In this document: positions 12,469 to 22,002 of the stretch, one piece after another
How positions within the stretch are numbered: the first letter of the stretch is position 1
How the letters are laid out: every line of letters begins with the position of its first letter
Source: Neoarius graeffei
Lineage: Eukaryota > Chordata > Actinopteri > Siluriformes > Ariidae
Direction of reading: 5' to 3'
Assembly: GCF_027579695.1 (NCBI RefSeq)
Contig: NC_083575.1
Location: 31,103,382 to 31,167,381 of the forward strand
Length of the DNA: 64,000 nucleotides
Program-made: the position numbers and the translations under genes
Notes under the pieces: generated by a model
Told to the model about the DNA's origin: nothing
Database searches by the model: none
What the model saw: only the letters and a program-made list of their open reading frames with translations

Positions 12469-13158
12469 GTGGGGTTTACATTAGACCATATCAGCGGATC
12501 ATCAGATTAACGTTTTTAAAACGATTAGCGTGCACACAGCAACGCCAATACACGATTAGTGTGCACACAGCAACGCCAATACACAGATACGCTCGGCTCC
12601 GCAGGCATCCTGCGCTCCAAATCACTCCGCCCTGAACAGCGAGTGCCCTCTGGAGGGTGCGCACTCCGGCCCTGCGCAGCTCACAGAGTGCGCGAGTGAA
12701 GCGCACAAGCCACGATTCGGGACTGAGCCGTTGTGTGTGTGATCTCAGTGCATATCGGGCATGCGCGTCACTTACCACTTGCAAGTGGAAGGATGGCAAG
12801 CCTAAAGACAATCATAACTACACAATGGGCAGTATTTGCAGTATTTTCATACTTTTATACTCTTTAATGAAAGGTGATACAAGGCGGAAGTCCGTGCCGT
12901 TTTTCAGCAGTCACGTCACATGACCAACGCCAGCGAATCAGGAAGGTGGATGTCACAGTGACGTTGTCCAATGACGACGCCAGCTAGAGCTCAGCACAGC
13001 GTATCCGCGTATTCTCAATGTTTACACAGCACCGGACCAGACACGATCTGGATTGAATACGTGGACCCTGGCGGATTCCCGTTTCCTGGCGTTTTAATGT
13101 AAACGGACAGTGCATCCGCGAAGAAAACGAGACAGATACGGTCTAATGTAAACTTGGC
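12469..13158. mobile_element. TIR MITE inserted in Penelope
   Basis: Inverted termini share GTTTACATTAGACCRTATC at about 12474-12492 and in reverse complement at 13135-13153. A 5-bp direct repeat CCAAG lies at 12464-12468 and 13159-13163. The uninterrupted Penelope reading, caccaagactcagctgac, is seen at about 48285 on the opposite strand, confirming the empty site. Inside is a short direct repeat of gtgcacacagcaacgccaat near 12530-12580. No transposase frame; superfamily not assigned. Confidence 0.7.
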
Positions 13159-13452
13159 CCAAGACTCAGCTGACTTCAGTGACCCACATGATGGCAGAGC
13201 GAGCCAACGACCCACAGATCACCCTAACGACCCTCTAGGCTGCTAACGCCGTTCACACTCAGCCTCCAGGGACCCTAACACTGACAGGATCACTGAGTGT
13301 CAACGACTCTCCTTAGGTTTGCTTTTTGGTCCACTAGAGGACAAATACCTGGAACTCCACACGAGTCAGACAGAACTGAAGAAGCCTTTCAGATGAGAAG
13401 TGAAATGTCTTCAAGAATTTCAAGCAAGTCCAGTTGCCTTTTTTTTTAGCAC

Positions 13453-13690
13453 CTATGGTTCAGGTCTTTAAAGGTGTTTCTGTGGACCTTTGTGAATGAT
13501 TTAGCTGGAAAAGAAGAGCAGGGAAGATTGAAAATGAAGCAACTGTGGTTTTTTCACACTTGAAACTAAAACTTACAGCGTCCAAGCAACCATTGCAAAG
13601 ATGTGTAGAAAAAGACCAAAAATGCTACTTACTCAGGCATAACAATACAGGATTTATCTTGTAGTGTCTTGAAATCGCTTGCTTGAGTGT
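13453..13690. other. Unassigned flank of the outer L2 element
   Basis: No gene recognised. It ends in atcttgtagtgtc, the same phrase that precedes the exon-like block inside the hAT copies (near 61452), and that block resumes at 31084 after the L2 element. So 13453-13690 and 31084-31498 were probably contiguous before the L2 insertion. Confidence 0.45.
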
Positions 13691-14009
13691 GAGAGTTGGC
13701 ACATGTGCATTCTGTGTGACGTACTTCCTGGTTTCCAAGTTGTTTGCGACAAGTCTTTTTTTTCAGCGAGTGTTGGCATTAATTACTAATCTTTTCTATT
13801 TTGTCTACAAATAATTTTCCAGTATCCTTTTCATTTTTTGTTGTACTTTCACTTTCCTTTTTCCACATTTTAAATTTTTTCGGTAGAAATGTCAAGACCG
13901 GAAGCTTTCTTTTTCTCCTCTTGCATAAAGACCACAAGCGGAGGCCATCCACATCAGATCTGCTTTAATATCAACAGATCCTCGATTAAGATATGTGAAT
14001 CTTTTCATC

Positions 14010-14915
14010 ATGGCACACCTTCAGCTTGTTCAGTGTGCTGAGTGCAGGATTTTTAGTCATTCTTCCTCCGTCACTAGTGAAAGCTTTATTTGTGATAAGT
14101 GCAGATTAGAGGGCTCTCTGACAGAGAAGATTGCAGCTTTAGAGGTGCGTATTCAGACTCTAGAGAAGGCTAGTGAGAATGAGAACAGTGTAGTTTCTGC
14201 AGGGGAAAGTCTGGATGCCCTAAATGGTGTTAGTAATCCCCCAACTCCGGCATTAGAGCCCTCACAGTGGGGCGAACGGGTGACGACTTGGCGGCATAAG
14301 CATAGAGCCAAAGCTACCGCTGAGGCTCGCCCACAGGAGCACCACTTCTCTCCGCTTCATGTGTAGAACAGGTTTGCTCTTCTTAGTGAAGCACCCGCTG
14401 AAAAACCTGAAAGAGCTCTGGTTATAGGGGACTCTATCATACGGCATGTGAAATTAGCCAGGCCTTTAGGGGCACCAGCAGCTTTAGTCAGGTGCATACC
14501 GGGATCCAGGGCACCAGACATAGCAGGTAATCTTAGGGTCCTAGGCAAGCACAGGTTCTCAACGATAGTTATCCATGTAGGAGCTAATGATATATGCCTT
14601 CATCAGTCTGAGGTTACAAAGAGTAACTTTGTAGAGGTGTTTAAATTAGCAAAGGCAATGTCCGATGCTGTAATATGCTCTGGCCCCATCCCAATGTGGT
14701 GTGGCAATATAGCTTACAGCAGGTTATGGTCACTGAACTGGTGGTTGTCCAGGTGGTGCTCTGAAAACAGTGTGGGCTTTATAGATAATTGGACTAATTT
14801 TGAGGGCACTGTTGGCCTGTTAGGGCAGGACGGTATCCATCCCACTCGGGAAGGTGCTGCTCTCATTTCTTGCAGCATAGCTCATAGTCTCAGAACAGGT
14901 CTAGTTAACATCTGA
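14010..14915 (+). pseudogene. L2 ORF1 (esterase-like), outer copy, nonsense mutated
   Basis: ORF1 of the outer L2. The chosen ATG at 14010 gives MAHLQLVQCAECRIF, matching the inner copy. An N-terminal Cys-rich region (CAEC then CDKC) precedes a short coiled region, and the second half has SGNH-esterase marks: GDSIIRHV, VGANDI and DGIHPT. Esterase-type ORF1 proteins are known from CR1-like LINEs. A TAG at 14364-14366 breaks the frame where the inner copy has a serine codon. The catalytic-like GDS, GAND and DxxH motifs lie downstream of the break, so the copy is inactive. Confidence 0.8.
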
Positions 14916-15059
14916 CAATCCAGAGCCAAGGCCAGGGAGCAGATGAACAGGCTAAACCAACTGTCTGCTAACTGCACAGAGTCGTCACTCAGGGTCCACT
15001 ATGTCGAGACTGTGTGTCTGCTCCCCGAGCTAAACAAAAAAGTAGAAATACTCAGAGTT

Positions 15060-15779
15060 TGTTTCAGTAACCTAATCAATATAAAATTAGATTATACTGA
15101 CTGTACAGCCGCTGCCAGCACCTTTGATCTAAAGGTGGGGCTATTAAATATTACATATCTTACATCTAAAGCGCTAATTGTTAATGAACTTATTACTGAT
15201 CAGGCGCTTAATGTACTGTTTAACTGAAACATGGATTAAGCCAAATGAATATATGGCGTTAAATGAAGCTATATGCACCTCACCACGCTACTGTATTAAA
15301 CATACATTCACGTCAACTACTGCACAGAGTTTTATAAATGATCTCCCAGAGTTATCAACTTTGATTGGATCACTGTCAGCCCCCGCAAAACTTGATCAGG
15401 CAACTGAATGCTTAGAGTCAACATTCCGCTTTACTTTAGATAATGTAGCTCCTCTTAAAAGGAAAATGATCAGAGAGAAAAAATTAGCACCCTGGTATAA
15501 CGATCACACAGACTTGTAGTGATTGTTATACCACATTGTGATCTTTAAAACAGACCACTCGTTATACCACATTGTGATCATGATCTTTAAAACAGACCAC
15601 TCGAAAATTGGAATGTAAATAGCGTCAAAAAAAATTGGTAGCGTTCAAATTAGCTTGGAAGGAGAGCTTCCTGAAATATAGAAAAGCCTTTAGTGCTCCT
15701 AAATCAACATATCTCTCCTCCCTAATAGAAGATAACAAAAATAATCCTAGATTCCTATTTAATACTGTAGCAAAATTGA
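15060..15779 (+). pseudogene. L2 ORF2 5' part, outer copy, with endonuclease deletion
   Basis: Encodes the start of the endonuclease ([10 protein letters not shown]) and then jumps at about 15271 to [12 protein letters not shown]. In the inner L2 these points are about 0.5 kb apart, so the middle and end of the endonuclease are deleted. The reading also suffers frame changes near 15215 and a local repeat of ttataccacattgtgatc at 15528-15578. It is cut at 15780 by the Penelope block and resumes at 22003. Confidence 0.75.
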
Positions 15780-15856
15780 TGTATGTAATCTGTGGTTACA
15801 TACATTACATACATAATGTATGTAATCTGTGGTTGGTTGAAGAGAGCAACTGGACT

Positions 15857-16334
15857 TGTTAGGGTTTTGCTGGGATTCGAACCTGGTTCGTTGGTGTGAT
15901 AATCCAGCAAACCCCCACTAGGCCACCAGGGGGATGACTCAAATGCAGAGGCGTGAGGCGGAAGTAGAAAAAGAATCAAAAGGTTTATTTAAACTATATA
16001 CACTATATACAGGGCAAAACAAAAGACAAAAAAAAACCAAAGAGTATAATCCAAAAGAAAAGCAAAGTGCAAAAATACAAAAGCTAAGAAGATCAAAAAA
16101 CACAGTACAAACGAAACTGGAGATAAACATAACAGCACAAAGACTCCGTGACAAGAGGACTGAACTCAGGGGTATAAATAGACAAACTAATTAAGGACAC
16201 AGGTGAAGATAATTAGGCAATTAACACAAACACAAAACACAGGAACAGTGGCGGCCTCTAGAGGCCAAAATAAACACGACATGAAAAGGAAATAACAGCG
16301 GCCTCTAGAGGCCAAAACAGTCCTAGTCCTAACA
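15857..16334 (-). repeat. Gypsy 3' LTR (478 bp)
   Basis: Left copy in window coordinates, which is the 3' LTR of the minus-strand element. It equals the other LTR except for one substitution (acaaacgaaac here, acaaaggaaac at the corresponding site near 20894). The polyadenylation signal AATAAA (minus strand) lies at 15984-15989. Confidence 0.95.
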
Positions 16335-16349
16335 GGACCCCCCCCTCTA
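16335..16349 (-). other. Polypurine tract
   Basis: On the minus strand the sequence immediately before the 3' LTR reads TAGAGGGGGGGGTCC. Such a purine run adjoining the LTR primes plus-strand DNA synthesis in LTR retrotransposons. It overlaps the TAG stop codon of pol, leaving about 12 bases of 3' non-coding sequence. Confidence 0.8.
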
Positions 16350-19300
16350 GGAGCGTCTCCTGACGTTCCCAGGGCGATCCGGATGGGCCGAATGGAAGTC
16401 CCGACATAGTTCTTTATCAAGGACATCCCGAGCAGGAACCCAGCAGCGCTCCTCAGGACCATAGCCCTCCCAGTCCACCAGATATTGCAACCCGCCGCGG
16501 ACCCGGCGGGAGTCAAGCAGGCGATTCACAGTGAACACAGTCTGCCCCTGGAAGATGCGGGGGGGTGGGGGGTTCCTAGGGGCAGGGGCATACGTAGACG
16601 TCAGTATGGGCCGTAACAGGGAAACATGGAAAGTGGGGTTGATCCTCAGAGTCCGGGGCAACTGGAGCCGGTAGGAGACAGGGTTCACCCTGCGCACCAC
16701 CTTGAAGGGGCCAATGTAGCGAGGAGCAAGCTTGCGGTTCTCCACCCGCAGTGGAAGGTCCTTAGTGGACAGCCAAACACGCTGCCCAGGGCGGAAAGCG
16801 TGTGCAGGTCTTCTATGGCGGTTGGCCTGAGTCTGGTTGGTTCTGGAGGTCTGTATGAGGGTCTTCCTGACCTTGCTCCAGGTCTTGCGACACCGTCTCA
16901 CATATTGGTTGACCGAGGGCACCCCCGCGTCCTCCTCCTGGTCCGGGAACAGAGGTGGCTGGAACCCGAATTGGCACTGGAATGGCGACAGCTTGGTGGC
17001 CGATGACTGCAGGGTGTTGTGGGCGTACTCCGCCCATGGCAGCCAGGTGCTCCACGATGTCGGGTTATCCATAGCCAGGCCTCGCAGGGTGGTTTCCAGG
17101 TCCTGGTTGAGCCTCTCCGTCTGACCATTGGACTGTGGGTGAAACCCAGAGGAGAGGCTGGCAGTGGCTCCGATGACCTTGCAGAACCCGTGCCACACTC
17201 GGGAGGAGAACTGGGGCCCTCGGTCTGAGACGATGTCCTGTGGAAGACCAAAGACTCGGAAGACATGATTAAACAAAAGTTTCGCAGTTTCAAGAGCAGA
17301 GGGGCGTTTGCACAGTGGTATGAAGCGGCAGGCCTTGGAGAATCTGTCAACTAAGACCAAAATGACCGTGTTACCTTGTGACTCAGGGAGACCCGTGATA
17401 AAGTCGACTGCCACGTGGGACCAGGGACGCCGGGGAATGGTCAGAGGATGCAGGAGACCCTGGGGACGCTGTCGTGGGTTCTTGGTTCTGGTGCAAACCT
17501 CACAGGACAGGACAAATGACCTTACTTCCTTCTCCATGTTAGGCCACCAGAAGCGTCTTTTCAGGAAGTCCAGGGTCCTCCGAGCTCCCGGGTGGGCGGT
17601 GAGAGGGGAAGAGTGACCCCACTGGAGAACCTTGGCCCGGGCTTGATGTGGGACGTACAAGAGGCCTGGTGGCCCCGTCCCAGGACCGGGGTCCTGGCGT
17701 TGGGCTCGTCGGACAGCCTCCTCAATACCCCAGCGGACAGGGGCCACAATCCGGGACACAGGGATAATAGGCCCGACTTCATTCTCCCTGTTAGTGGCAG
17801 AGAACAGTCTGGACAGTGCGTCAGGTTTCGTGTTCTTGGAGCCGGGGCGGTATGAGAGGGTGAAGTCAAACCGACTGAAAAACAGGGCCCACCTAGCCTG
17901 TCGAGGGTTCAGTCTCTTGGCTTGCTGGAGGTACTCCAGGTTCTTGTGGTCAGTCCAAACCAGGAATGGATGTTGTGCTCCCTCCAGCCAGTGCCTCCAC
18001 TCCTCAAGGGCCAGTTTGACCGCTAGCAGTTCTCGATCCCCCACATCGTACCGGGACTCAGCAGGACTCAGGCGGTGGGAGAAGTAAGCGCAGGGGTGCA
18101 GCTTTCCTTCCGAACGTTGAGAGAGCACCGCGCCGACACCACTGTCCGAGGCGTCCACCTCCACGATGAATGGTTGGGAGGTGTCCGGGAGAACCAGAAT
18201 GGGTGCCGTGCAGAAGCGGTCCTTGAGGTCTTTGAACGCCTTTTCTGCCTGAGGAGACCAGCCATAAGATCCACCTGTCCCTTTGGTGAGGTCAGACATG
18301 GGTGCTGCCACAGAACTGAAGTTCCTGATGAACTTGCGGTAGAAGTTAGCGAATCCTAAGAACCGCTGAACCTCCTTAACGGACTTGGGAGTAGGCCAAT
18401 CCCGGACGGCCAGGGTCTTGGCAGGGTCCATTTGGAGTTGGCCTGTCCGTACAATAAATCCCAGAAAGGAGACCTCGGGAACATGAAATTCGCATTTCTG
18501 GGCCTTGGCGAACAGATTGTTCTGTAGCAGCCTCTGGAGAACCTGGCGGACATGGTGGCGGTGCTCCTGCACGGTCTTGGAAAAGATAAGGATGTCGTCG
18601 AGGTAGACAAAAACGTATAGGTTAATCATGTCCCTTAAGACGTCGTTGATTAGGGCCTGAAAAACAGCTGGTGCGTTGGTGAGTCCGAAGGGCATCACCT
18701 GGTATTCGTAGTGCCCAGACGGGGTGTTAAAGGCAGTCTTCCACTCGTCTCCCTGTCGGATACGGATGAGGTGGTATGCGTTCCGTAGGTCCAACTTGGT
18801 GAAGACGGTGGCGCCTTGGAGCAGGTCGAAAGCTGTGGACATCAGCGGAAGGGGATATCGGTTGCGCACAGTGATCTTATTCAGGCCCCTGTAATCAATA
18901 CATGGTCGGAGCCCCCCATCCTTCTTGCCGACAAAGAAGAAGCCGGCTCCAGCAGGTGAAGTGGAGGGTCGAATAAACCCAGAGACCAGGGCATCTTTGA
19001 GGTATTCCTCCATGGCCTTGCGTTCTGGCTGAGAGAGTGAAAACAGTCTGCCACGAGGAGGGGTAGTCCCAGGGAGCAAGTCGATGGCACAGTCGTAGGC
19101 CCGGTGCGGAGGAAGAACGGCGGCCCTGCTCTTGCTGAATACCTCCTTGAGATCCCAGTACTCTGTGGGAACTTGAGATAACTCGGTGAGATCAGGGGGC
19201 TCGGCAGGAGACACAGGAGAGCTAGAGAGCAGACAAGAGGCATGGCATGCAGGGCCCCATTCCACAACCTGGCTTGTTACCCAGTCTATGCGAGGGTTGT

Positions 19301-19742
19301 GGCGAGTAAGCCAAGGAAGGCCTAGAATAACTGGGAACTCAGGTGAAGGAATCAGGTGCAGGGATATTTCTTCCTTGTGACCTTGAGACTGGAGGAAAAC
19401 TGGAGAAGTAACTTGGGTGACTCTTCCATCACCTAACGCTTGGCCATCGAGGGCAGACACAGACAGTGGGACTTCAAGAGGTGCAGTCGGAATATTGATG
19501 CTTTGGGCGAAGTGAATATCCATAAAGTTCCCAGCCGCCCCTGAGTCTATCAAAGCTTGACAAGAGTGGACAGACTCACCCCAGGAGATGGAGACCGGGA
19601 TGTAGATTCCTTGGCCAGGGAGTCCGGGAGAGAGGGTAGGCCCCGTCACAACCCTCCCTCGGCTGGACGGGGCGGTCCTTTTCCCAAGAGTTCGGGACAT
19701 GATGCTCGGAAGTGACCAGGCTTGCCACAGTAGATGCAGCAC
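16347..19742 (-). CDS. pol: Gypsy pol polyprotein
   Basis: Open frame of 1131 codons; the first methionine is not a real start, because pol is in the -1 frame of gag and is probably made by frameshifting at 19679-19685. Domains: aspartic protease with DSG at residues 66-68; reverse transcriptase with YLDD at 380-383; RNase H with Asp 530, Glu 571 and Asp 598; integrase with an HHCC finger (H710, H717, C747, C750) and catalytic Asp 780, Asp 840 and Glu 876; then a C-terminal chromodomain at about 1065-1115 (YLVDWEGYG). Together these enzymes copy the RNA to DNA and insert it. No stop or frameshift is seen and all catalytic residues are present, so the gene appears intact. Confidence 0.93.
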   Translation of the reverse strand: MLHLLWQAWSLPSIMSRTLGKRTAPSSRGRVVTGPTLSPGLPGQGIYIPVSISWGESVHSCQALIDSGAAGNFMDIHFAQSINIPTAPLEVPLSVSALDGQALGDGRVTQVTSPVFLQSQGHKEEISLHLIPSPEFPVILGLPWLTRHNPRIDWVTSQVVEWGPACHASCLLSSSPVSPAEPPDLTELSQVPTEYWDLKEVFSKSRAAVLPPHRAYDCAIDLLPGTTPPRGRLFSLSQPERKAMEEYLKDALVSGFIRPSTSPAGAGFFFVGKKDGGLRPCIDYRGLNKITVRNRYPLPLMSTAFDLLQGATVFTKLDLRNAYHLIRIRQGDEWKTAFNTPSGHYEYQVMPFGLTNAPAVFQALINDVLRDMINLYVFVYLDDILIFSKTVQEHRHHVRQVLQRLLQNNLFAKAQKCEFHVPEVSFLGFIVRTGQLQMDPAKTLAVRDWPTPKSVKEVQRFLGFANFYRKFIRNFSSVAAPMSDLTKGTGGSYGWSPQAEKAFKDLKDRFCTAPILVLPDTSQPFIVEVDASDSGVGAVLSQRSEGKLHPCAYFSHRLSPAESRYDVGDRELLAVKLALEEWRHWLEGAQHPFLVWTDHKNLEYLQQAKRLNPRQARWALFFSRFDFTLSYRPGSKNTKPDALSRLFSATNRENEVGPIIPVSRIVAPVRWGIEEAVRRAQRQDPGPGTGPPGLLYVPHQARAKVLQWGHSSPLTAHPGARRTLDFLKRRFWWPNMEKEVRSFVLSCEVCTRTKNPRQRPQGLLHPLTIPRRPWSHVAVDFITGLPESQGNTVILVLVDRFSKACRFIPLCKRPSALETAKLLFNHVFRVFGLPQDIVSDRGPQFSSRVWHGFCKVIGATASLSSGFHPQSNGQTERLNQDLETTLRGLAMDNPTSWSTWLPWAEYAHNTLQSSATKLSPFQCQFGFQPPLFPDQEEDAGVPSVNQYVRRCRKTWSKVRKTLIQTSRTNQTQANRHRRPAHAFRPGQRVWLSTKDLPLRVENRKLAPRYIGPFKVVRRVNPVSYRLQLPRTLRINPTFHVSLLRPILTSTYAPAPRNPPPPRIFQGQTVFTVNRLLDSRRVRGGLQYLVDWEGYGPEERCWVPARDVLDKELCRDFHSAHPDRPGNVRRRS

Positions 19743-20629
19743 TTGTCCCTCCTTCTGCGCTCCCTCTCAGATGCGGAGAGGCGAGTACGACCCACTTGCA
19801 TGGGTTCTGGACAGTCACTGAAGGAGGTAGACGGTCTCCAGGTAGAGGTAGGGAGGCTGGAGGGGCTCAAGGCTTGGTGGCGTTCTCTCATCCTGTTGTC
19901 CAGACGAATAGCATGTGAGATGAGGGTTTCGAGGTCACTTGGGCATCCAATAGAGGCCAGACCGTCCTTGATGGGGTCAGACAGACCATGGTGGAAGGCT
20001 GACACCAGGGCAGTCTCGTTCCATTCACTTACTGCTGCGAGCGTTCGGAACGAGATGGCGTAATCTGCTACGCTTCCTCCTTGCCGGATAGACATGAGCT
20101 TTCGGGCTGCGTCGGTACTGATGTCCGCCTGATCGAAGACCCGAAGCATCTCTTCAGAGAACAGCTGGAAATCAAGGCACTCAGGTCCCTGTCTTTGCCA
20201 GATAGCAGTAGCCCAGGCTCGCGCCTTACCAGCTAATAAGGTGATCACAAAGGCAATCTTGTGGCGATCTGTAGTGTAGGTGGTAGGCTGAAGCTCAAAG
20301 GTGAGTTGACACTGGGTAAGGAACTCTCGGCACTCACTGTGCTTGCCGTCGTACCTCTGTGGTGCAGGAAGGCTGGGTTCGCAAGGTGAAGAAGGCAGCA
20401 TGGCAGGAGGCACAGGAGCAGGATCAGGAGATGCAGGCAGAGATGTCAGCTGTGCCAGGGTTTTCCCAATTTGCTGAAGCAGTTCCTCGTGGCAAGCAAG
20501 GGCCTCACGTTGGCTGGTGAGCGTACGTCCATGAGCGTCCATGGTTGCTCCGAAGCGTGTCAAAGCTGCCGTAATTCCCTGAAGGTTGGCCGGGTAGACA
20601 GTTGAAGCAGCCTCTGCTGAGTCGGTCAT
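19646..20629 (-). CDS. gag: Gypsy gag protein
   Basis: Open frame of 327 codons beginning at an ATG at 20629, only 13 bases inside the 5' LTR. The N-terminal half contains a coiled segment ([15 protein letters not shown]), and the middle resembles retrotransposon Gag capsid ([19 protein letters not shown], then an ARAWA motif). The C-terminus has one CCHC zinc knuckle, [14 protein letters not shown], that would bind the element RNA. It overlaps pol by 97 bases. This kind of gag was domesticated in vertebrates as the PEG10/RTL family, but here it lies in an intact transposon. Confidence 0.92.
   Translation of the reverse strand: MTDSAEAASTVYPANLQGITAALTRFGATMDAHGRTLTSQREALACHEELLQQIGKTLAQLTSLPASPDPAPVPPAMLPSSPCEPSLPAPQRYDGKHSECREFLTQCQLTFELQPTTYTTDRHKIAFVITLLAGKARAWATAIWQRQGPECLDFQLFSEEMLRVFDQADISTDAARKLMSIRQGGSVADYAISFRTLAAVSEWNETALVSAFHHGLSDPIKDGLASIGCPSDLETLISHAIRLDNRMRERHQALSPSSLPTSTWRPSTSFSDCPEPMQVGRTRLSASERERRRRDKCCIYCGKPGHFRASCPELLGKGPPRPAEGGL
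19679..19685 (-). promoter_or_regulatory. -1 ribosomal frameshift heptamer GGGAAAA
   Basis: On the minus strand the gag codons TTG GGA AAA contain the heptamer G GGA AAA in the exact zero-frame phasing of the canonical X XXY YYZ slippery rule. It lies within the gag-pol overlap (19646-19742), and a slip of -1 leads into the pol frame. I did not establish a downstream pseudoknot. Confidence 0.8.
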
Positions 20630-20630
20630 G

Positions 20631-20641
20631 ACGGAGTCTTT
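20631..20641 (-). promoter_or_regulatory. Putative self-primer binding site
   Basis: On the minus strand, one base after the 5' LTR, the sequence reads AAAGACTCCGT. It is not complementary to an ordinary tRNA 3' end (no TGG start). It is perfectly complementary over 11 bases to ACGGAGTCTTT inside the LTR (20935-20925, and 16149-16139 in the 3' LTR). Tf1 and Sushi-group elements are known to prime with the 5' end of their own mRNA, and this arrangement fits that. Confidence 0.7.
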
Positions 20642-20658
20642 CTGTTAGGGTTTTGCTG

Positions 20659-20711
20659 GGATTCGAACCTGGTTCGTTGGTGTGATAATCCAGCAAACCC
20701 CCACTAGGCCA
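20659..20711 (-). promoter_or_regulatory. tRNA-like A and B boxes in the LTR
   Basis: On the minus strand TGGCCTAGTGG (20711-20701) fits the Pol III A box and GGTTCGAATCC (20669-20659) fits the B box. The 31-base spacing is that of an intronless tRNA. The same pair sits at 15925-15915 and 15883-15873 in the 3' LTR. The flanks do not form an acceptor stem, so this is promoter-like sequence and not a tRNA gene. Activity is unknown. Confidence 0.6.
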
Positions 20712-20958
20712 CCAGGGGGATGACTCAAATGCAGAGGCGTGAGGCGGAAGTAGAAAAAGAATCAAAAGGTTTATTTAAACTATATACACTATATACAGGG
20801 CAAAACAAAAGACAAAAAAAAACCAAAGAGTATAATCCAAAAGAAAAGCAAAGTGCAAAAATACAAAAGCTAAGAAGATCAAAAAACACAGTACAAAGGA
20901 AACTGGAGATAAACATAACAGCACAAAGACTCCGTGACAAGAGGACTGAACTCAGGGG

Positions 20959-20966
20959 TATAAATA
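20959..20966 (-). promoter_or_regulatory. TATA-like box of the gypsy LTR
   Basis: Minus-strand TATTTATA lies 24-31 bases upstream of 20935, the 5' base of the segment complementary to the self-primer site. The spacing is what a TATA-driven start at about 20935 would require. The plus strand reads TATAAATA, so orientation is not decided by the motif alone. Confidence 0.5.
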
Positions 20967-21146
20967 GACAAACTAATTAAGGACACAGGTGAAGATAATT
21001 AGGCAATTAACACAAACACAAAACACAGGAACAGTGGCGGCCTCTAGAGGCCAAAATAAACACGACATGAAAAGGAAATAACAGCGGCCTCTAGAGGCCA
21101 AAACAGTCCTAGTCCTAACAGGACTTGCTTGAAAATTCTTGAAAAC

Positions 21147-21904
21147 GTTTCGCCTCTCATCCTAAAGGCTTCCTCAGTTCTGTCTGACTAATAGGGAGTA
21201 TCCAGTATTTATCCTCTCATGGATCATCATAGAATCCGAATCAGAATGCTGATGGCTGCATTGTAGGTGGCCGATAAGATGTCATAGACACCCACCTCTG
21301 TTCAATGATGGTCGTTCCAGGTTGACAAAAATGAACGATCCTCTCTGGCTAAGATGTCTGCCAGTTTTCTGGAAGTCCTCTCATACTCCCGCACCAGTCG
21401 AAGGGATCTCATCCCAAAGTGCGTAGAAACATATCTGTGAAGAATCTCAGTCATCCAGGTACATAGTAATCTGTGGTTGCTTGAAGAGAGCTGAGGAACT
21501 GAGGAAGACTTTAGGATGAGAGGCGAAACGTTTTCAAGAATCTTCAAGCAAGTCCAGTTGCTCTCTTCAAGCAACCACAGATTACTATGTACCTGGATGA
21601 CTGAGATTCTTCACAGATATGTTTCTACGCACTTTGGGATGAGATCCCTTCGACTGGTGCGGGAGTATGAGAGGACTTCCAGAAAACTGGCAGACATCTT
21701 AGCCAGAGAGGATCGTTCATTTTTGTCAACCTGGAACGACCATCATTGAACAGAGGTGGGTGTCTATGACATCTTATCAGCCACCTACAATGCAGCCATC
21801 AGCATTCTGATTCGGATTCTATGATGATCCATGAGAGGATAAATACTGGATACTCCCTATTAGTCAGACAGAACTGAGGAAGCCTTTAGGATGAGAGGCG
21901 AAAC
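21147..21904. repeat. Large near-perfect Penelope palindrome
   Basis: Two arms of exactly 345 bp (21147-21491 and 21560-21904) are inverted copies of each other with a 68-bp spacer; by eye I noted one mismatch (cggcc against cagcc). The arms carry Penelope 3'-terminal sequence with gaggcgaaacg at the ends and the gcaaccacagattactatg phrase toward the centre. Inverted terminal copies are a known feature of Penelope-like insertions. Confidence 0.85.
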
Positions 21905-22002
21905 AAGAATCTTCAAGCAAGTCCAGTTGCTCTCTTCAACCAACCACAGATTACTACTGTATGTACCTGGATAACTGAGATTCTTCACAGATATGTTTCT
22001 CC

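Larger units (their letters stand above)
11586..13452 (+). mobile_element. 5'-truncated Penelope-like element, interrupted
   Basis: Plus-strand similarity to the Penelope copy at 56601-58210 (which lies on minus) starts near gaggtctaccggaaaccc. It ends in the Penelope 3' terminus gtgaaatgtcttcaagaatt followed by tcaagcaagtccagttgcc. Two later insertions split it: a short LINE tail (12130-12246) and a TIR MITE (12469-13158). The reverse transcriptase core is missing, so this copy is dead. It also supplies the canonical orientation of the 3' terminal motif used to polarise the micro-inversion at 48157. Confidence 0.8.
15857..21120 (-). mobile_element. Full-length Ty3/gypsy (Sushi-like chromovirus) retrotransposon
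   Basis: Complete 5264-bp element on the minus strand. Two LTRs of 478 bp each (15857-16334 and 20643-21120) begin TGTTAGG and end CTAACA, and differ at one base as read by eye. A perfect 5-bp target duplication GGACT lies at 15852-15856 and 21121-21125. Internal order is gag (zinc knuckle), then protease, reverse transcriptase, RNase H, integrase and a C-terminal chromodomain, in the -1 frame. Chromodomain and domain order indicate the Sushi-like chromovirus group found in fish. Both ORFs are open, so this copy looks young and possibly competent. Confidence 0.93.
20643..21120 (-). repeat. Gypsy 5' LTR (478 bp)
   Basis: Upstream LTR of the minus-strand element. Proposed parts: U3 at 21120-20936, R starting near 20935 and an AATAAA signal at 20775-20770. 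It also holds two perfect GGCCTCTAGAGGCC palindromes (21039-21052 and 21086-21099, 47 bp apart) in U3, and tRNA-like Pol III boxes near its 3' end. Confidence 0.95.
15781..22002. mobile_element. Penelope-derived block inserted in L2 and split by gypsy
   Basis: The L2 reading stops at 15780 and resumes at 22003 with agtatgtagtagcaacgac; about 45 bases of L2 found in the inner copy are missing at the junction. The block begins with a small palindromic tatgtaatctgtggtt segment, and contains Penelope 3'-terminal sequence in both orientations (21121-22002). The gypsy element interrupts it at 15857-21120. Confidence 0.7.

Noticed and set aside
15934-16194. Plus-strand 86-codon frame in the gypsy LTR (also at 20720-20980)
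   Set aside because: It lies within both LTRs, antisense to the element, is very Lys-rich from A-rich DNA, and has no motif.
16626-19380. Plus-strand and other-frame open reading frames across gypsy pol
   Set aside because: Shadows of the intact minus-strand pol frame, caused by its GC-rich codon use.
20659-20711. A tRNA gene inside the gypsy LTR
   Set aside because: A and B boxes are present but the flanking seven bases cannot form an acceptor stem and the T stem is poorly paired.
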